From JAPKZH01 sp963715635 (GTDB taxonomy: Bacteria > Acidobacteriota > Aminicenantia > Aminicenantales > UBA4085): a stretch of 64,000 bases of DNA. Shown one piece after another: positions 15,751 through 24,476 of this stretch (position 1 is its first letter; every line of letters starts with the position of its first letter). The DNA lies in the NCBI GenBank assembly GCA_963715635.1, contig OY970261.1:868001-932000 (forward strand). The letters are read 5' to 3'. The position numbers and the translations under genes are program-made. The notes under the pieces are model-generated. The model worked only from the letters and a program-made list of their open reading frames with translations, did not search any database and was not told where the DNA came from.

Positions 15751-17751
15751 ATGGCCGCGATTTGCCCAAAATGTCGCTTCGAGAATCCCGATGATACGAA
15801 CTTCTGCGGAAAATGTGCGACTCCGCTTCCTGGAGCATCGGACGAAACTCCTGAGGCTGCCACAAAAAACATCGGAAGGATCAGCAGGGAATTGGCAACC
15901 GGAACTCTTATTGGGGCAAAATATCGGATCCTGGAAAAGCTTGGCGCCGGCGGGATGGGGGAAGTTTATCGAGCCGAAGATCTCAGCCTCAACCGACAGG
16001 TAGCCATCAAGGTGCTGCCCGATGTGTTTGCCTCAGACCAGGAGAGGCTGGCCCGGTTCCAGCGGGAAGCCGAAGTCCTCGCCGCTCTCAACCATCAGAA
16101 TATTGCCGCCATCTATGGGGTTGAGGAAGCCGACGGCAAGCGTTTTCTTATCCTGGAGCTTGTCGAAGGTGAGACACTGGCCGAGCGGCTGAGCAAAGGT
16201 CCTCTTGCTATCGAAGAAGCCCTCGAGGTTGGCCTCCAGATTGCCGAAGGTCTTGAAGGTGCCCATGAGAAAAACATCATTCACCGGGACCTTAAGCCCT
16301 CAAACGTTAAAATCACTCCAGCGGGAAAGGTCAAGATCCTGGATTTCGGGCTGGCTAGAGCTACGTATGATCAGATTTCGGAGGTCGATCTCGTCAAATC
16401 CCCGACGATTACAGCGGATATGACGAGGCCAGGCATAATTCTTGGGACGGCCGCCTACGTGAGTCCCGAGCAGGCCAAGGGAAAGGCCGTTGACAAGCGG
16501 GCGGATATTTGGGCATTCGGCTGCGTGATGTTCGAGATGTTGACAGGACGTACCGCATTCACTGGAAAAGACATAACTGATATTCTTGCCGCCGTAATCC
16601 GTGGAGAGCCAGAGTGGAGCCATCTTCCCACGAACCTGCACTGGCGACTGCGAGAGGTGCTCGACCGTTGCCTGAGAAAGGAGTTACGGGATCGATACCA
16701 CGACATTTCGGACGTACGTGTGGACCTTCAGAAAATTCTGGGCGAACCCGGCGGTGGGTTAGCGCAGCCTATCACAATTGCAGAACCTCGAAGGAAGCTG
16801 CGGCTCGGGCTCCCGGGAGTTGCAGCGGTCGCCCTTCTCGGCGTCATTATCGGAGGGTTGGCTCTCTGGAGCTTGAGAAAGCCCGAAGCGCGTCAGGTCA
16901 TCCGCTTTGATTACCAACTCCCGGAGGGCCAGGAATTCATCAAAACACTTAGTCCGATCCTCGCTATTTCACCCAACGGCAAACAAATCGTCTATAGCAC
17001 GCCTCAAGGGCTATACTTGCGCTCGATGGATGAATTGACCGCCAAACTCATTCCGGGAACCGAGGGGAATCCACAGCAACCATTCTTTTCACCCGACGGC
17101 CAATGGATCGGATATTTTTCTGTCAGTGACAGGAAGTTGAAAAAGATATCCGCTCATGGAGGCGTACCAGTTGTCTTGTGCAGTGTCACGGAGCTTTTGG
17201 GCGTAAGTTGGCAGAAAGATGGCACCATTGTCTTCGGCCAACCCCCTAATGAGGCCATGCGGATTTCCGCCAACGGCGGAACCCCGGAATCTCTGACCAA
17301 ATTAAAAACCGGATATTTCATCGTCCTGGCACAGATCCTGCCGGACGGAAAATCGGTTCTGTACACATCTATCGAGAGCGGCCACGAGCGAATCCTGGTG
17401 AAGTCGCCAAAGGCGGGAGAGGCCAAAGATCTTTTGGAGGGCTATGGCGCCCAGTTTCTCCCGACCGGACACATCGTCTACGAGCTCAATGGCAATATTC
17501 TCGCCGCTCGGTTTGACCCTGACAGGCTCGAGGTCATCGGAGGGCCGGTCCCCGTCGTCGAAAGTGTGGGTGACTTTGCGTTTTCCGAATCGGGGACGAT
17601 GGTTTATATTCCGCGCACCGGGCCCGGGATCCCGTATCTTCGCCGGACTCTCGTGTGGGTTGACCGGGGGGGAAAGAAGAACCCATCGCCGCTGAACCCG
17701 GCTCTTACCTCGATCCCAGGATATCTCCCGATGGAACAAGAATCGCTTTGA
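15751..17751 (+). CDS. Ser/Thr protein kinase with TolB-like repeats, N-terminal part (frameshifted)
   Basis: The protein starts with a double-CxxC zinc ribbon (CPKC...FCGKC, residues 5-22). A Hanks-type kinase domain follows (about 58-335): glycine loop KLGAGGMGEVY, VAIK lysine, HRDLKPSN catalytic loop, DFGLA, GTAAYVSPEQAKG and DIWAFGCVMFEML, all catalytic residues present. A transmembrane helix (GVAAVALLGVIIGGLALW, about 358-375) leads to extracytoplasmic WD40-like/PD40 repeats (SPNGKQIVYS, SPDGQWIGYFS). Near 17668-17678 a run GGGGGGGAAAG has lost one base relative to the expected frame; translation then derails to ...GYLPMEQESL. The remainder continues in the next entry. Confidence 0.88.
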   Translation: MAAICPKCRFENPDDTNFCGKCATPLPGASDETPEAATKNIGRISRELATGTLIGAKYRILEKLGAGGMGEVYRAEDLSLNRQVAIKVLPDVFASDQERLARFQREAEVLAALNHQNIAAIYGVEEADGKRFLILELVEGETLAERLSKGPLAIEEALEVGLQIAEGLEGAHEKNIIHRDLKPSNVKITPAGKVKILDFGLARATYDQISEVDLVKSPTITADMTRPGIILGTAAYVSPEQAKGKAVDKRADIWAFGCVMFEMLTGRTAFTGKDITDILAAVIRGEPEWSHLPTNLHWRLREVLDRCLRKELRDRYHDISDVRVDLQKILGEPGGGLAQPITIAEPRRKLRLGLPGVAAVALLGVIIGGLALWSLRKPEARQVIRFDYQLPEGQEFIKTLSPILAISPNGKQIVYSTPQGLYLRSMDELTAKLIPGTEGNPQQPFFSPDGQWIGYFSVSDRKLKKISAHGGVPVVLCSVTELLGVSWQKDGTIVFGQPPNEAMRISANGGTPESLTKLKTGYFIVLAQILPDGKSVLYTSIESGHERILVKSPKAGEAKDLLEGYGAQFLPTGHIVYELNGNILAARFDPDRLEVIGGPVPVVESVGDFAFSESGTMVYIPRTGPGIPYLRRTLVWVDRGGKKNPSPLNPALTSIPGYLPMEQESL

Positions 17752-18560
17752 GCGTTCAATCATCTGATAATGTGGATATCTGGATCTGGGATCTGGTTCG
17801 CAAAAGCCTGACGAAGCTAACTTTCGATGCCGCCGCGGAAATAAGCCCTCTTTGGACACTCGATGGCAAGCGGGTCGCTTTTTTTTCGAATCGCGGCGAC
17901 AAGAAAGGCGTCTACTGGAAGGCGGCCGACGGCACTGGAAAAGACGAATTTTTAGGCGCGGGACATTTCCCGGGCTCCTGGTCCGCAAACGGAAAAGCTA
18001 TGGTCCTGACGGAATGGGACACAGAGGCATTGAATTATGACCTCGGAATTCTGCCCCTAGAGGGGGACCGCAAACTGAGCTTGCTGCTCAAAGAAAAGTA
18101 TAATGAGGCTCAGCCGCGGATCTCCCCCGGTGGCCGCTGGATGGCCTATACGTCCAACGAGTCGGGCAAGAATCAGGTCTACGTTCGGCCTTACCCTGAG
18201 GTTGAAAGCGGGCGTTGGCAAGTTTCCACGTCCGGCGGCGACAGCCCCCTCTGGTCGGAGGACGGCCGGGAGCTTTTCTTCCGCAATGGGGGGGCGGTCA
18301 TGGCCGTCCCGGTGAAAACGGATCCGGCGTTCAGCCCCGGAAAGCCCAAGACGCTCTTTCAAGGGACGTACGTTGGCTCTGTTTTAGGGTACGACGATTG
18401 GGACCAGTCCACGTGGGACATCAGCCCGGACGGCAAGCGGTTTCTGATGATGAAAGAGACCGGGCTTGCCGCATCGGGAGTGGTACGGGCGCGGAAGATC
18501 AACATCGTCCTGAACTGGTTTGAAGAACTGAAGCGCCGCGTCCCCACCGGAAAGAAGTGA
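17748..18560 (+). CDS. Ser/Thr kinase, C-terminal PD40 propeller part (after frameshift)
   Basis: This frame continues the kinase protein. In the +2 frame before its listed start the DNA already reads YLDPRISPDGTRIALS, a perfect PD40 repeat, so the true join is near 17675 and the intact protein would be about 935 residues. Further repeats follow: DIWIWDLVRKSLTKLTFD, LWTLDGKRVAFFSN, SPGGRWMAYTSNESGKNQV YVR (broken here), and SPDGKRFLMMK. The domain is the sensor-like beta-propeller of membrane kinases. A single-base indel in a homopolymer is either a sequencing error or recent inactivation. Confidence 0.85.
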   Translation: MSVQSSDNVDIWIWDLVRKSLTKLTFDAAAEISPLWTLDGKRVAFFSNRGDKKGVYWKAADGTGKDEFLGAGHFPGSWSANGKAMVLTEWDTEALNYDLGILPLEGDRKLSLLLKEKYNEAQPRISPGGRWMAYTSNESGKNQVYVRPYPEVESGRWQVSTSGGDSPLWSEDGRELFFRNGGAVMAVPVKTDPAFSPGKPKTLFQGTYVGSVLGYDDWDQSTWDISPDGKRFLMMKETGLAASGVVRARKINIVLNWFEELKRRVPTGKK

Positions 18561-18573
18561 AGCTGCCTCCGCC

Positions 18574-18630
18574 GCCCTTCCCGAGCTTGAGGATGCCAGG
18601 AAGAGGCTGGCTGGGCTGAAAAATTATTGA
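18574..18630 (+). pseudogene. TPR-protein C-terminal remnant, copy 2
   Basis: Immediately after the kinase stop codon the DNA reads LPELEDARKRLAGLKNY and a stop, nearly identical at DNA level (gagcttgaggatgccaggaa) to the remnant at 15073-15195. Only the tail is present. The following 18631-18950 holds nothing I recognise. Confidence 0.55.
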
Positions 18631-18952
18631 ATGGAGTGCAGGCCAGAGCGGTGATAGAAAATTAGGGCCGAGAATACAACTTCGTCTGGCCGCACAGTTC
18701 TTTGGGGATATCGGCCTCCAGCCCCAGAGGCCTTGCCTCGAATTTTCACTTCTCAGATGGTACGATGAGCGGGGTCGGGTCACACAGCCGAAAAGGAAAC
18801 TCTTATTTTATAGGGCGAGATAAAATTGGGGCATGAACGCCCATTCACCAAGCGCGCCAAAAAACGAAATGCTTATTATTCAAACTAGATCATCAGGTCC
18901 CCCAATTCTCCCCTAACCCAGCCAGCCCCCTCAACGCCGCGCTCTATATTCG

Positions 18953-18981
18953 GGAACTTTTGCCGGCTCAAAATGTATAAT
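18953..18981 (+). promoter_or_regulatory. Candidate promoter of the ECF sigma operon
   Basis: GGAACTT (18953-18959), which is the -35 element of many ECF sigma factors, lies 16 bp before TATAAT (18976-18981); the sigma factor ATG is at 19010. This may mean autoregulation together with housekeeping recognition of the -10 box. By-eye evidence only. Confidence 0.4.
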
Positions 18982-19009
18982 AATACAGAGGCGAGAAATA
19001 ACAGAATTC

Positions 19010-19561
19010 ATGGATGACCGGTTGCTCATCGAACAGTCCGCTCAAAGTAACACAAACGCCTTTAGACTCCTTGTTCTTCGCTACCAGCGGATGATTTTTT
19101 CTTATTTGAGAAATTTTCTGCTTCCGATGCAGGTCCAGGAGGATCTAGCCCAGGAAACATTCATGAGGGCCTACAGGAATATCACTGACTTTGATTCCGA
19201 AAAGGGGGCTTCCTTCTCGACATGGCTCATCACGATTGCCCGCAACCTGGCCATCAACGAAATGGCGAAGATGAGGCGGATGAAGGCGCATTCTGGCGGA
19301 TTCAGGGATGAAGATCATGGAAGGAATGGAAAAAGCCCTCAGGAAATCCTGGAACAACGCCATTTTAAATCCCAAATTCATGACGCGATAAGTCGGCTGC
19401 CGGAAAAATTTCATACAGCGGTGGTCCTTTCCTACTTTGATGAGCTTTCGCTCGAAGAAATCGCGGAGATCGAAAATTGCGCGGTGGGAACTATCAAATC
19501 CCGTGTCTTCCGGGGAAAACAGATCTTGAGACAAATTCTTGGAAGGGAGAATATGTTATGA
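19010..19561 (+). CDS. ECF RNA polymerase sigma factor (RpoE-like)
   Basis: A 183-residue sigma70-family ECF factor. Region 2 is visible as LVLRYQRMIFSYLRNF ... EDLAQETFMRAYRNI ... FSTWLITIARNLAINEMAK (about residues 22-85), and region 4 as ISRLPEKFHTAVVLSYFDELSLEEIAEI then VGTIKSRVFRGKQILR (about 125-178). There is no region 3, as expected for the family. Its stop overlaps the start of the anti-sigma gene (TTATGA), a common regulator pair. A GGAACTT box upstream hints at autoregulation. The regulon is unknown. Confidence 0.93.
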   Translation: MDDRLLIEQSAQSNTNAFRLLVLRYQRMIFSYLRNFLLPMQVQEDLAQETFMRAYRNITDFDSEKGASFSTWLITIARNLAINEMAKMRRMKAHSGGFRDEDHGRNGKSPQEILEQRHFKSQIHDAISRLPEKFHTAVVLSYFDELSLEEIAEIENCAVGTIKSRVFRGKQILRQILGRENML

Positions 19562-19935
19562 GTGATCCTCAGCGTCCCTGCGACCTGATTCAAGAGGATA
19601 TTGCTTGGGCCAGAGGACTGAGCCCGGAGGACCAAAAACACGTTCTTTCCTGCAGCGCCTGTTCTGAAACCGCGGCTCGGTTCGAGGAGTTGGATTCCCT
19701 TGTCCGAAATGTGATGGGAGCGGATGTCCCAAACGGCTTCGCGGACAGGGTGGTTGGACAAATAGAAGCAGAAAAACGCAGAGAAGACAGCTTTTTCGCC
19801 CGGCGGCGGCCTTTCTTGGAAAGGATATTCTTTTCGAGAGCTGCCCAATGGGCGCTCGTGGGAATCGGCTCGGCTTTCGGCCTGTTTAAAATTCTCAGTT
19901 TCTTCGCCGGGGTGTTGATTCATGCATCTCCATAG
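19558..19935 (+). CDS. Zinc-finger anti-sigma factor
   Basis: A 125-residue protein starting at the ATG that overlaps the sigma gene stop. Residues about 6-36 contain a Cys, then HVLSCSACSE, the HxxxCxxC pattern of ZAS-type anti-sigma factors that hold the ECF sigma in the cytoplasm. The C-terminal part has one transmembrane helix (WALVGIGSAFGLFKILSFF). A longer frame opens at 19477 but would overlap the sigma gene and is not needed. Signal-sensing would occur through the membrane; the short C-terminus leaves almost no periplasmic domain. Confidence 0.8.
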   Translation: MSDPQRPCDLIQEDIAWARGLSPEDQKHVLSCSACSETAARFEELDSLVRNVMGADVPNGFADRVVGQIEAEKRREDSFFARRRPFLERIFFSRAAQWALVGIGSAFGLFKILSFFAGVLIHASP

Positions 19936-20024
19936 CTTAGACAACCCGTCTGATCCAGGGCTGAAGGGAGTACGGCCTGTAAGATTAGACCGGAGGGAAA
20001 ATGCGATTGTCCTGAGGAAAAGGA

Positions 20025-20972
20025 ATGGAAGAGAAAAAAGATAAATTCCGGGAAAGAAAGCCCCTTTTTGCCCTAGCCCTGTCCTTCATTTTAACTGGTC
20101 TGGGCCAAGTCTACAACGGAAAACTGCGGAAAGGGATTCTCTTCTTCCTGGCCTCGTTCATCCTCTTCTTTCTCTTCTTCCAATTGAGTGTTCTGTGGCC
20201 CGGTCAGATACTGATTGTTTTTTTGGCCCTGTCCTTAGCGGTGAGCCTTGGCATATTTATTTGGGCTGCTCGAGATGCTTGGAAGCAAGCCAAACGGATG
20301 GAGAAGAGCTACAAATTGAAGGTCTATAATAGGCTCTATGTCTACATCCTCCTCGTTATTGTATTGAATCTATTCACTTCCGGACTAATCGTGAATTGGC
20401 AGAAAATTTGCTTTTTTGCTCTCCCCTATCGAATGCCAACCGGGAGCATGGCGCCGACTATCCTTCCCGGAGATTTGATCATGACAGATAAGAGGATAGA
20501 TCACGCGTCGAAAAACCTTGGCCTGAAAAGAGGGGAATTGGTGGTTTTTAAATATCCCCGAAACAAGAAAATGTATTTTATTAAAAGGGTCATCGGCCTT
20601 CCAGGAGATGAAATTGAATTGAGAGGGATGGAGCTTCACGTCAACGGAAAAAAGTGGACAGCTCAAGAGGTGCCTCAGCTCGAAGGGAGAGGGGATGAAA
20701 ATACCAAGACGGGAACAATCGCTTTCTATGAAAAAGGCGACTCCGGGACTTATCGCGTCTTTTATCTTCAAGGGACTGCAAGAGAGGATTTAAGTGTTTC
20801 CGTGCCGGAGGGCTGCTGTTTTGTCCTGGGTGACAATCGTGATATAAGCGCAGATTCACGTCATTGGGGCAATGTCCCTCTCGATGATATTGTCTCCAAG
20901 GCCAGGCTGGTTTACTTTTCCATTGATCCTGAGGGGGGAGTCCGATGGGGCCGGATAGGAAAGCTTCTGTAA
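20025..20972 (+). CDS. lepB: Signal peptidase I
   Basis: A 315-residue membrane protease that removes signal peptides from exported proteins. Three or four hydrophobic segments occupy residues 15-125, an extended N-terminal membrane part. The S26 catalytic Ser141 lies in MPTGSMAPTILPGD and Lys187 in FIKRVIGLPGDE, and the C-terminal box GDNRDISADSRHWG is intact. The N-terminal LSFILTGLGQVYNGKLRKG resembles TM2/DUF5683-type membrane modules, so this is a fused, longer form than the E. coli type. The start is preceded by GAGGAAAAGG. It stands 90 bp after the anti-sigma gene and may share its transcript. Confidence 0.92.
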   Translation: MEEKKDKFRERKPLFALALSFILTGLGQVYNGKLRKGILFFLASFILFFLFFQLSVLWPGQILIVFLALSLAVSLGIFIWAARDAWKQAKRMEKSYKLKVYNRLYVYILLVIVLNLFTSGLIVNWQKICFFALPYRMPTGSMAPTILPGDLIMTDKRIDHASKNLGLKRGELVVFKYPRNKKMYFIKRVIGLPGDEIELRGMELHVNGKKWTAQEVPQLEGRGDENTKTGTIAFYEKGDSGTYRVFYLQGTAREDLSVSVPEGCCFVLGDNRDISADSRHWGNVPLDDIVSKARLVYFSIDPEGGVRWGRIGKLL

Positions 20973-21084
20973 TGGAAAAGCACATGGTTCAGCTTGAGAG
21001 GTTGCCTTTTAACGGCTCTGACGGTGCGGGCGGAAATTCGACAGACTTCGGAAAAGGATAATACTTCGAAGAAAGGAGCAAACT

Positions 21085-21450
21085 ATGAACAAGTCAATGA
21101 AACGAGTGGTTTACTGGACCCCCAGAATTCTATGCATACTGTTTGCGGTCTTTATCAGTCTATTTGCCCTCGATGTTTTTGAGGGAGGGAAAGGATTCTG
21201 GGAAACGAGTGTTGCCCTTCTGCTTCATCTTGTTCCAACGATTATCATCGTTGCCGTGCTCGTGGTATCGTGGCGTCGGGAATGGATCGGCGGCATTCTC
21301 TTCATCGCGCTGGGGATCTTCTATGTGGTGTGGACCTGGGGCAGAGGTCGCTGGGCAGCGTATGCGATGATATCCGGACCTCTGTTGCTGATGGGAATCT
21401 TGTTCCTGCTAAACTGGCGTCATAGAGCAGTGCTTCACGCCAAAGCCTGA
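21085..21450 (+). CDS. Small membrane protein (four predicted helices)
   Basis: A 121-residue hydrophobic protein with about four transmembrane segments: RILCILFAVFISLFAL, SVALLLHLVPTIIIVAVLVV, GGILFIALGIFYVVW and SGPLLLMGILFLLN. It resembles a family of short conserved membrane proteins (DUF7670-like) with no known role. A GAAAGGAG ribosome site precedes the ATG. It is a single gene 112 bp after lepB. Confidence 0.7.
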   Translation: MNKSMKRVVYWTPRILCILFAVFISLFALDVFEGGKGFWETSVALLLHLVPTIIIVAVLVVSWRREWIGGILFIALGIFYVVWTWGRGRWAAYAMISGPLLLMGILFLLNWRHRAVLHAKA

Positions 21451-21553
21451 GCGCTCGTTGCTGATGGCGGGATTGGCAGTTCCTCCTTCATACGAGCCAG
21501 GTCTTCCTTTAGGCAGCGATCGCATTGGCCATATTCCAGCAAGAAAAAGTAAG

Positions 21554-21640
21554 AGCAAGTCGTCTCGGGGAAAAGAGGCGCGGGGCGGCTGAAAAAAGAT
21601 TTCTAAACATGGATTCAGGAACGTCATGGGGCAAAGGGGA
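21554..21640. repeat. Degenerate intergenic repeat, copy 1
   Basis: gcaagtcgtctcggggaaa, then ggcgcggggcggctgaaa and a ggattcaggaacgtcatggg-type segment match the pair at 23664-23782. The rest of the 21451-21819 gap shows no gene. Confidence 0.45.
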
Positions 21641-21819
21641 GAAAGAGGGATGAACAATTTAATCATAGATGCACATGCTAAAAACGGAAGGATTCATATT
21701 GCCCAGAAGAAGATATATTCACGTTGCCTTAACACAAATCCCGACCGACTTTATTAATTTTTTTGAATTCATTTAAAATCACATCACTTTCAACACCCTT
21801 GAGAAGGGAGGGAGGAAAA

Positions 21820-23619
21820 ATGGTCGAAACACTTCCCCAGCTTTTTCTGAACACGGTCGCGTCCTACCCGAAGGACGACTACATGATGTACAAGAAAGAC
21901 GGGAGCTACCGGTCGATTTCAACCGCGGAATTCGCCAAGCAGGTTCGGCAATTCTCGCTCGGCCTTGCGGCCCTCGGGCATCGGCCCGGGGACCGGCTGA
22001 TCATCCTGGCCGAAAGTAGCCCTTGGTGGGTAATGACCGACCTGGCCAATGTCTGCGCCGGCGGGATCACCGTCCCGATCCACGCCGTCCTGACGCCCGA
22101 GCAGGTCAAATACATCATCAACGACTCGGAAGCCGGGATCGTCGTCTTTTCCAGCCTGGAGATCTGGAAGAAAATCGAGGCCGTGAAGTCAGCGCTCCCC
22201 CATGTCCGGAATTTTATCTCGTTCGACGAGGCCCCGCCGGAGGGAGTCCATTCGTTCGACAGGGTCCGGGAGATGGGGGAAAAGCTCGAACGCGAGAATC
22301 CCGGCCGGTTCGAGTCCGCGGCGAAAGCAGTCCGGCCCGACGACCTGGCGGCAATCATTTACACTTCGGGGACGACCGGGATCCCCAAGGGAGCGATGCT
22401 GACCCACGCCAACTTCGTCAGCAACACCATCAGCGCTACGAAGGTCATCAAGATTTCAGACAAGGAAACCGGATTCTCTTTCCTTCCGCTGTCGCATACC
22501 CTGGAGAGGATCGGCATGCTCGCCTACCTTTACAACGGGTGCACGATCGCCTTCGCCGAAAGCATGGACACCCTGCGCGCGAACCTTCTTGAAATCCGGC
22601 CCCACCTAATGGTCAGCGCGCCCCGCATCTTCGAAAAAATCTACACTGGCATCATGAACAACGTCCTGTCCAGCTCCTCGCTGAAGAAGAAAATCTTTTT
22701 CTGGGCCCTGAAGGTCGGAAAAAAGCACGGGGCGAAAAAGCTCGGCGGGAAACCCATCTCTCCGATTTTGCAGGCGAAACGGAATCTGGCCCAGAAGCTC
22801 GTCTTCCATAAGATCATCGGCTTGACCGGAGGGAGGATCCGGCTGTTCCTTTCCGGGGGCGCTCCGCTCTCCAAGGACATCGCCGAATTCTTCTACGCGG
22901 TCGGTCTCCTGATCCTTGAAGGATACGGCCTGACGGAGACCTCGCCGGTGATCTCCCTCAATGCCCTCGAGTATATGAAGTTCGGATCGGTGGGGAAACC
23001 GATTCCGGGGGTCGAAGTTCGGATCGCCGCGGACGGCGAAATCCTCACCCGCGGGCCCCACGTGATGAGGGGATACTACAAGAAGCCCGCCGAGACCGCC
23101 GAGGTTTTCGACGGCGATTGGTTCCGGACCGGGGACATCGGGCACATCGACGGCGAAGGATTCCTGGTCATCACCGACCGGAAAAAAGACATCATCGTCA
23201 CCTCGGGGGGAAAGAACATCGCCCCCCAACAGATCGAGAACCTCCTCAAGACCAGCCCCTACATCTCCAGCGCCGTCGTCACGGGGGACCGGAGGAAATT
23301 CTGCTCGGCCATCATCGTCCCCAATTTCGAGAAGATCGAGCAGTACGCGGCCTCCCGCGGCATCCCCACATCAGACCGGCCGGGGCTCGTCCGGAACTGG
23401 GACATTGTCGATTTCCTGATGGGCGAGGTCAACAAGACGACGGTCAACCTGGCGTCCTATGAGAAGATCAAGAAGATCATCGTTCTCGAAAAGGACTTCG
23501 AAATCGACGCCGGCGAGCTGACCCCAACCCTCAAGGTCAAACGCAACATCATCGAAAAGAAGTACCGCGACTTGATCGACGCCCTCTATGTCGAAACCTC
23601 CGGGCCGGATGCGGAGTAG
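21820..23619 (+). CDS. Long-chain acyl-CoA synthetase (AMP-binding enzyme)
   Basis: A 599-residue ANL-superfamily ligase that activates fatty acids to acyl-CoA through an acyl-adenylate. The ATP/AMP loop IIYTSGTTGIPKGAMLTH (about residues 175-192), the GYGLTETSPVISLN motif and the C-terminal DRKKDIIVTSGGKNIAPQQIE hinge are intact, as is GDWFRTGDIG. Length and the SGGAPLSKDIAEFF segment match the FadD15/FAA long-chain group. The start is the ATG at 21820 after a GGAGGGAGG site rather than the ATG at 21763. It stands alone in its transcription unit. Confidence 0.93.
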   Translation: MVETLPQLFLNTVASYPKDDYMMYKKDGSYRSISTAEFAKQVRQFSLGLAALGHRPGDRLIILAESSPWWVMTDLANVCAGGITVPIHAVLTPEQVKYIINDSEAGIVVFSSLEIWKKIEAVKSALPHVRNFISFDEAPPEGVHSFDRVREMGEKLERENPGRFESAAKAVRPDDLAAIIYTSGTTGIPKGAMLTHANFVSNTISATKVIKISDKETGFSFLPLSHTLERIGMLAYLYNGCTIAFAESMDTLRANLLEIRPHLMVSAPRIFEKIYTGIMNNVLSSSSLKKKIFFWALKVGKKHGAKKLGGKPISPILQAKRNLAQKLVFHKIIGLTGGRIRLFLSGGAPLSKDIAEFFYAVGLLILEGYGLTETSPVISLNALEYMKFGSVGKPIPGVEVRIAADGEILTRGPHVMRGYYKKPAETAEVFDGDWFRTGDIGHIDGEGFLVITDRKKDIIVTSGGKNIAPQQIENLLKTSPYISSAVVTGDRRKFCSAIIVPNFEKIEQYAASRGIPTSDRPGLVRNWDIVDFLMGEVNKTTVNLASYEKIKKIIVLEKDFEIDAGELTPTLKVKRNIIEKKYRDLIDALYVETSGPDAE

Positions 23620-23663
23620 CCTCGGTTCTGAGGAGATAGGGCAAAAGTCGAAGTCGCCGGAAT

Positions 23664-23782
23664 GCGCCGGGCGGCTGAATAATAATTTATAGATGATGTT
23701 TCAGAACATTCCGGGCAAGTCGTCTCGGGAAAGGGCGGCGCCGGGCGGGTGAATATGGATGGGTTCGGAACATCCCGGGCAA
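23664..23782. repeat. Degenerate intergenic repeat, two tandem units
   Basis: Two units each consist of gccgggcgg(c/g)tgaat followed after a short spacer by ttc(a/g)gaacat(t/c)ccgggcaa; one runs 23664-23718, the other 23739-23782. A third, weaker copy lies at 21554-21640. Confidence 0.5.
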
Positions 23783-23888
23783 TTAGGAGAGGGGGAGAAA
23801 TTCTTACTATAAATAATGGAATGAAACCTCGAGTTGACAAGTTAGAAAATAGATTTATATTTAGAATGAACACAAAGGAGGGAGGGTA

Positions 23889-24164
23889 ATGAAATCTAAG
23901 TTTTGGGCGCCGGCTATCGCCTGTGCTTGTGTATCTTTCTTCATTTTTTTTGGCGTACTAGAGAAGATCTTCGACTCGCTTCCTCCTTCACGTATTCATG
24001 TCTTGGGTTACCAAGTAGCTGGCATCCTCGCTTTCTTAGGAATAGCGGGAATCGCTATAGGGATCAAAATCTTGAAAAAGAGGCAACTGCTTGCCGCAGG
24101 GCTGATTGGCTTCTTTTTTGTTCCAATTGTCATTGCGATCTTAGCCTTTATTTTTGGCCCCTAG
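23889..24164 (+). CDS. Small membrane protein (three helices)
   Basis: A 91-residue hydrophobic protein with predicted helices at ACACVSFFIFFGVL, VAGILAFLGIAGIAIGIKIL and AAGLIGFFFVPIVIAILAFI. A strong AAAGGAGGGAGG ribosome site 5-15 bp before the ATG supports it being real. No family is recognised. It is a lone gene; the 24165-24476 gap after it has no feature I can name. Confidence 0.65.
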   Translation: MKSKFWAPAIACACVSFFIFFGVLEKIFDSLPPSRIHVLGYQVAGILAFLGIAGIAIGIKILKKRQLLAAGLIGFFFVPIVIAILAFIFGP

Positions 24165-24476
24165 TTCTATTAATGATAATGAGCGGGAGCGGGTCAGCAA
24201 GAGGCGCTTGGAGGCCGGATAGACCAACCTCCCGAAAATAGATGACGCTCGTTAGCGGATGATCGCCTCAGTGAAATAGAAGATAGGGGGAATCGAGATT
24301 CCCATAGATTTAAGGGGTTTAGCAGACTTTTGACAAAATCCTTACAACTTCTTGACAACTCAGCGAATGATTCTAGGTATATTTTAATATGAAAAAAAGG
24401 AACCTTGAAAAGCCAGACAACCACGGTCTCAACATTTTTTTATAGAAATTGTACGGGCAAATAGGAGCGTAAGAGG

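Noticed and set aside
22023..23462. Frames overlapping the acyl-CoA synthetase gene
   Set aside because: Shadow frames with Arg/Pro-rich composition inside an intact, well-conserved enzyme gene.
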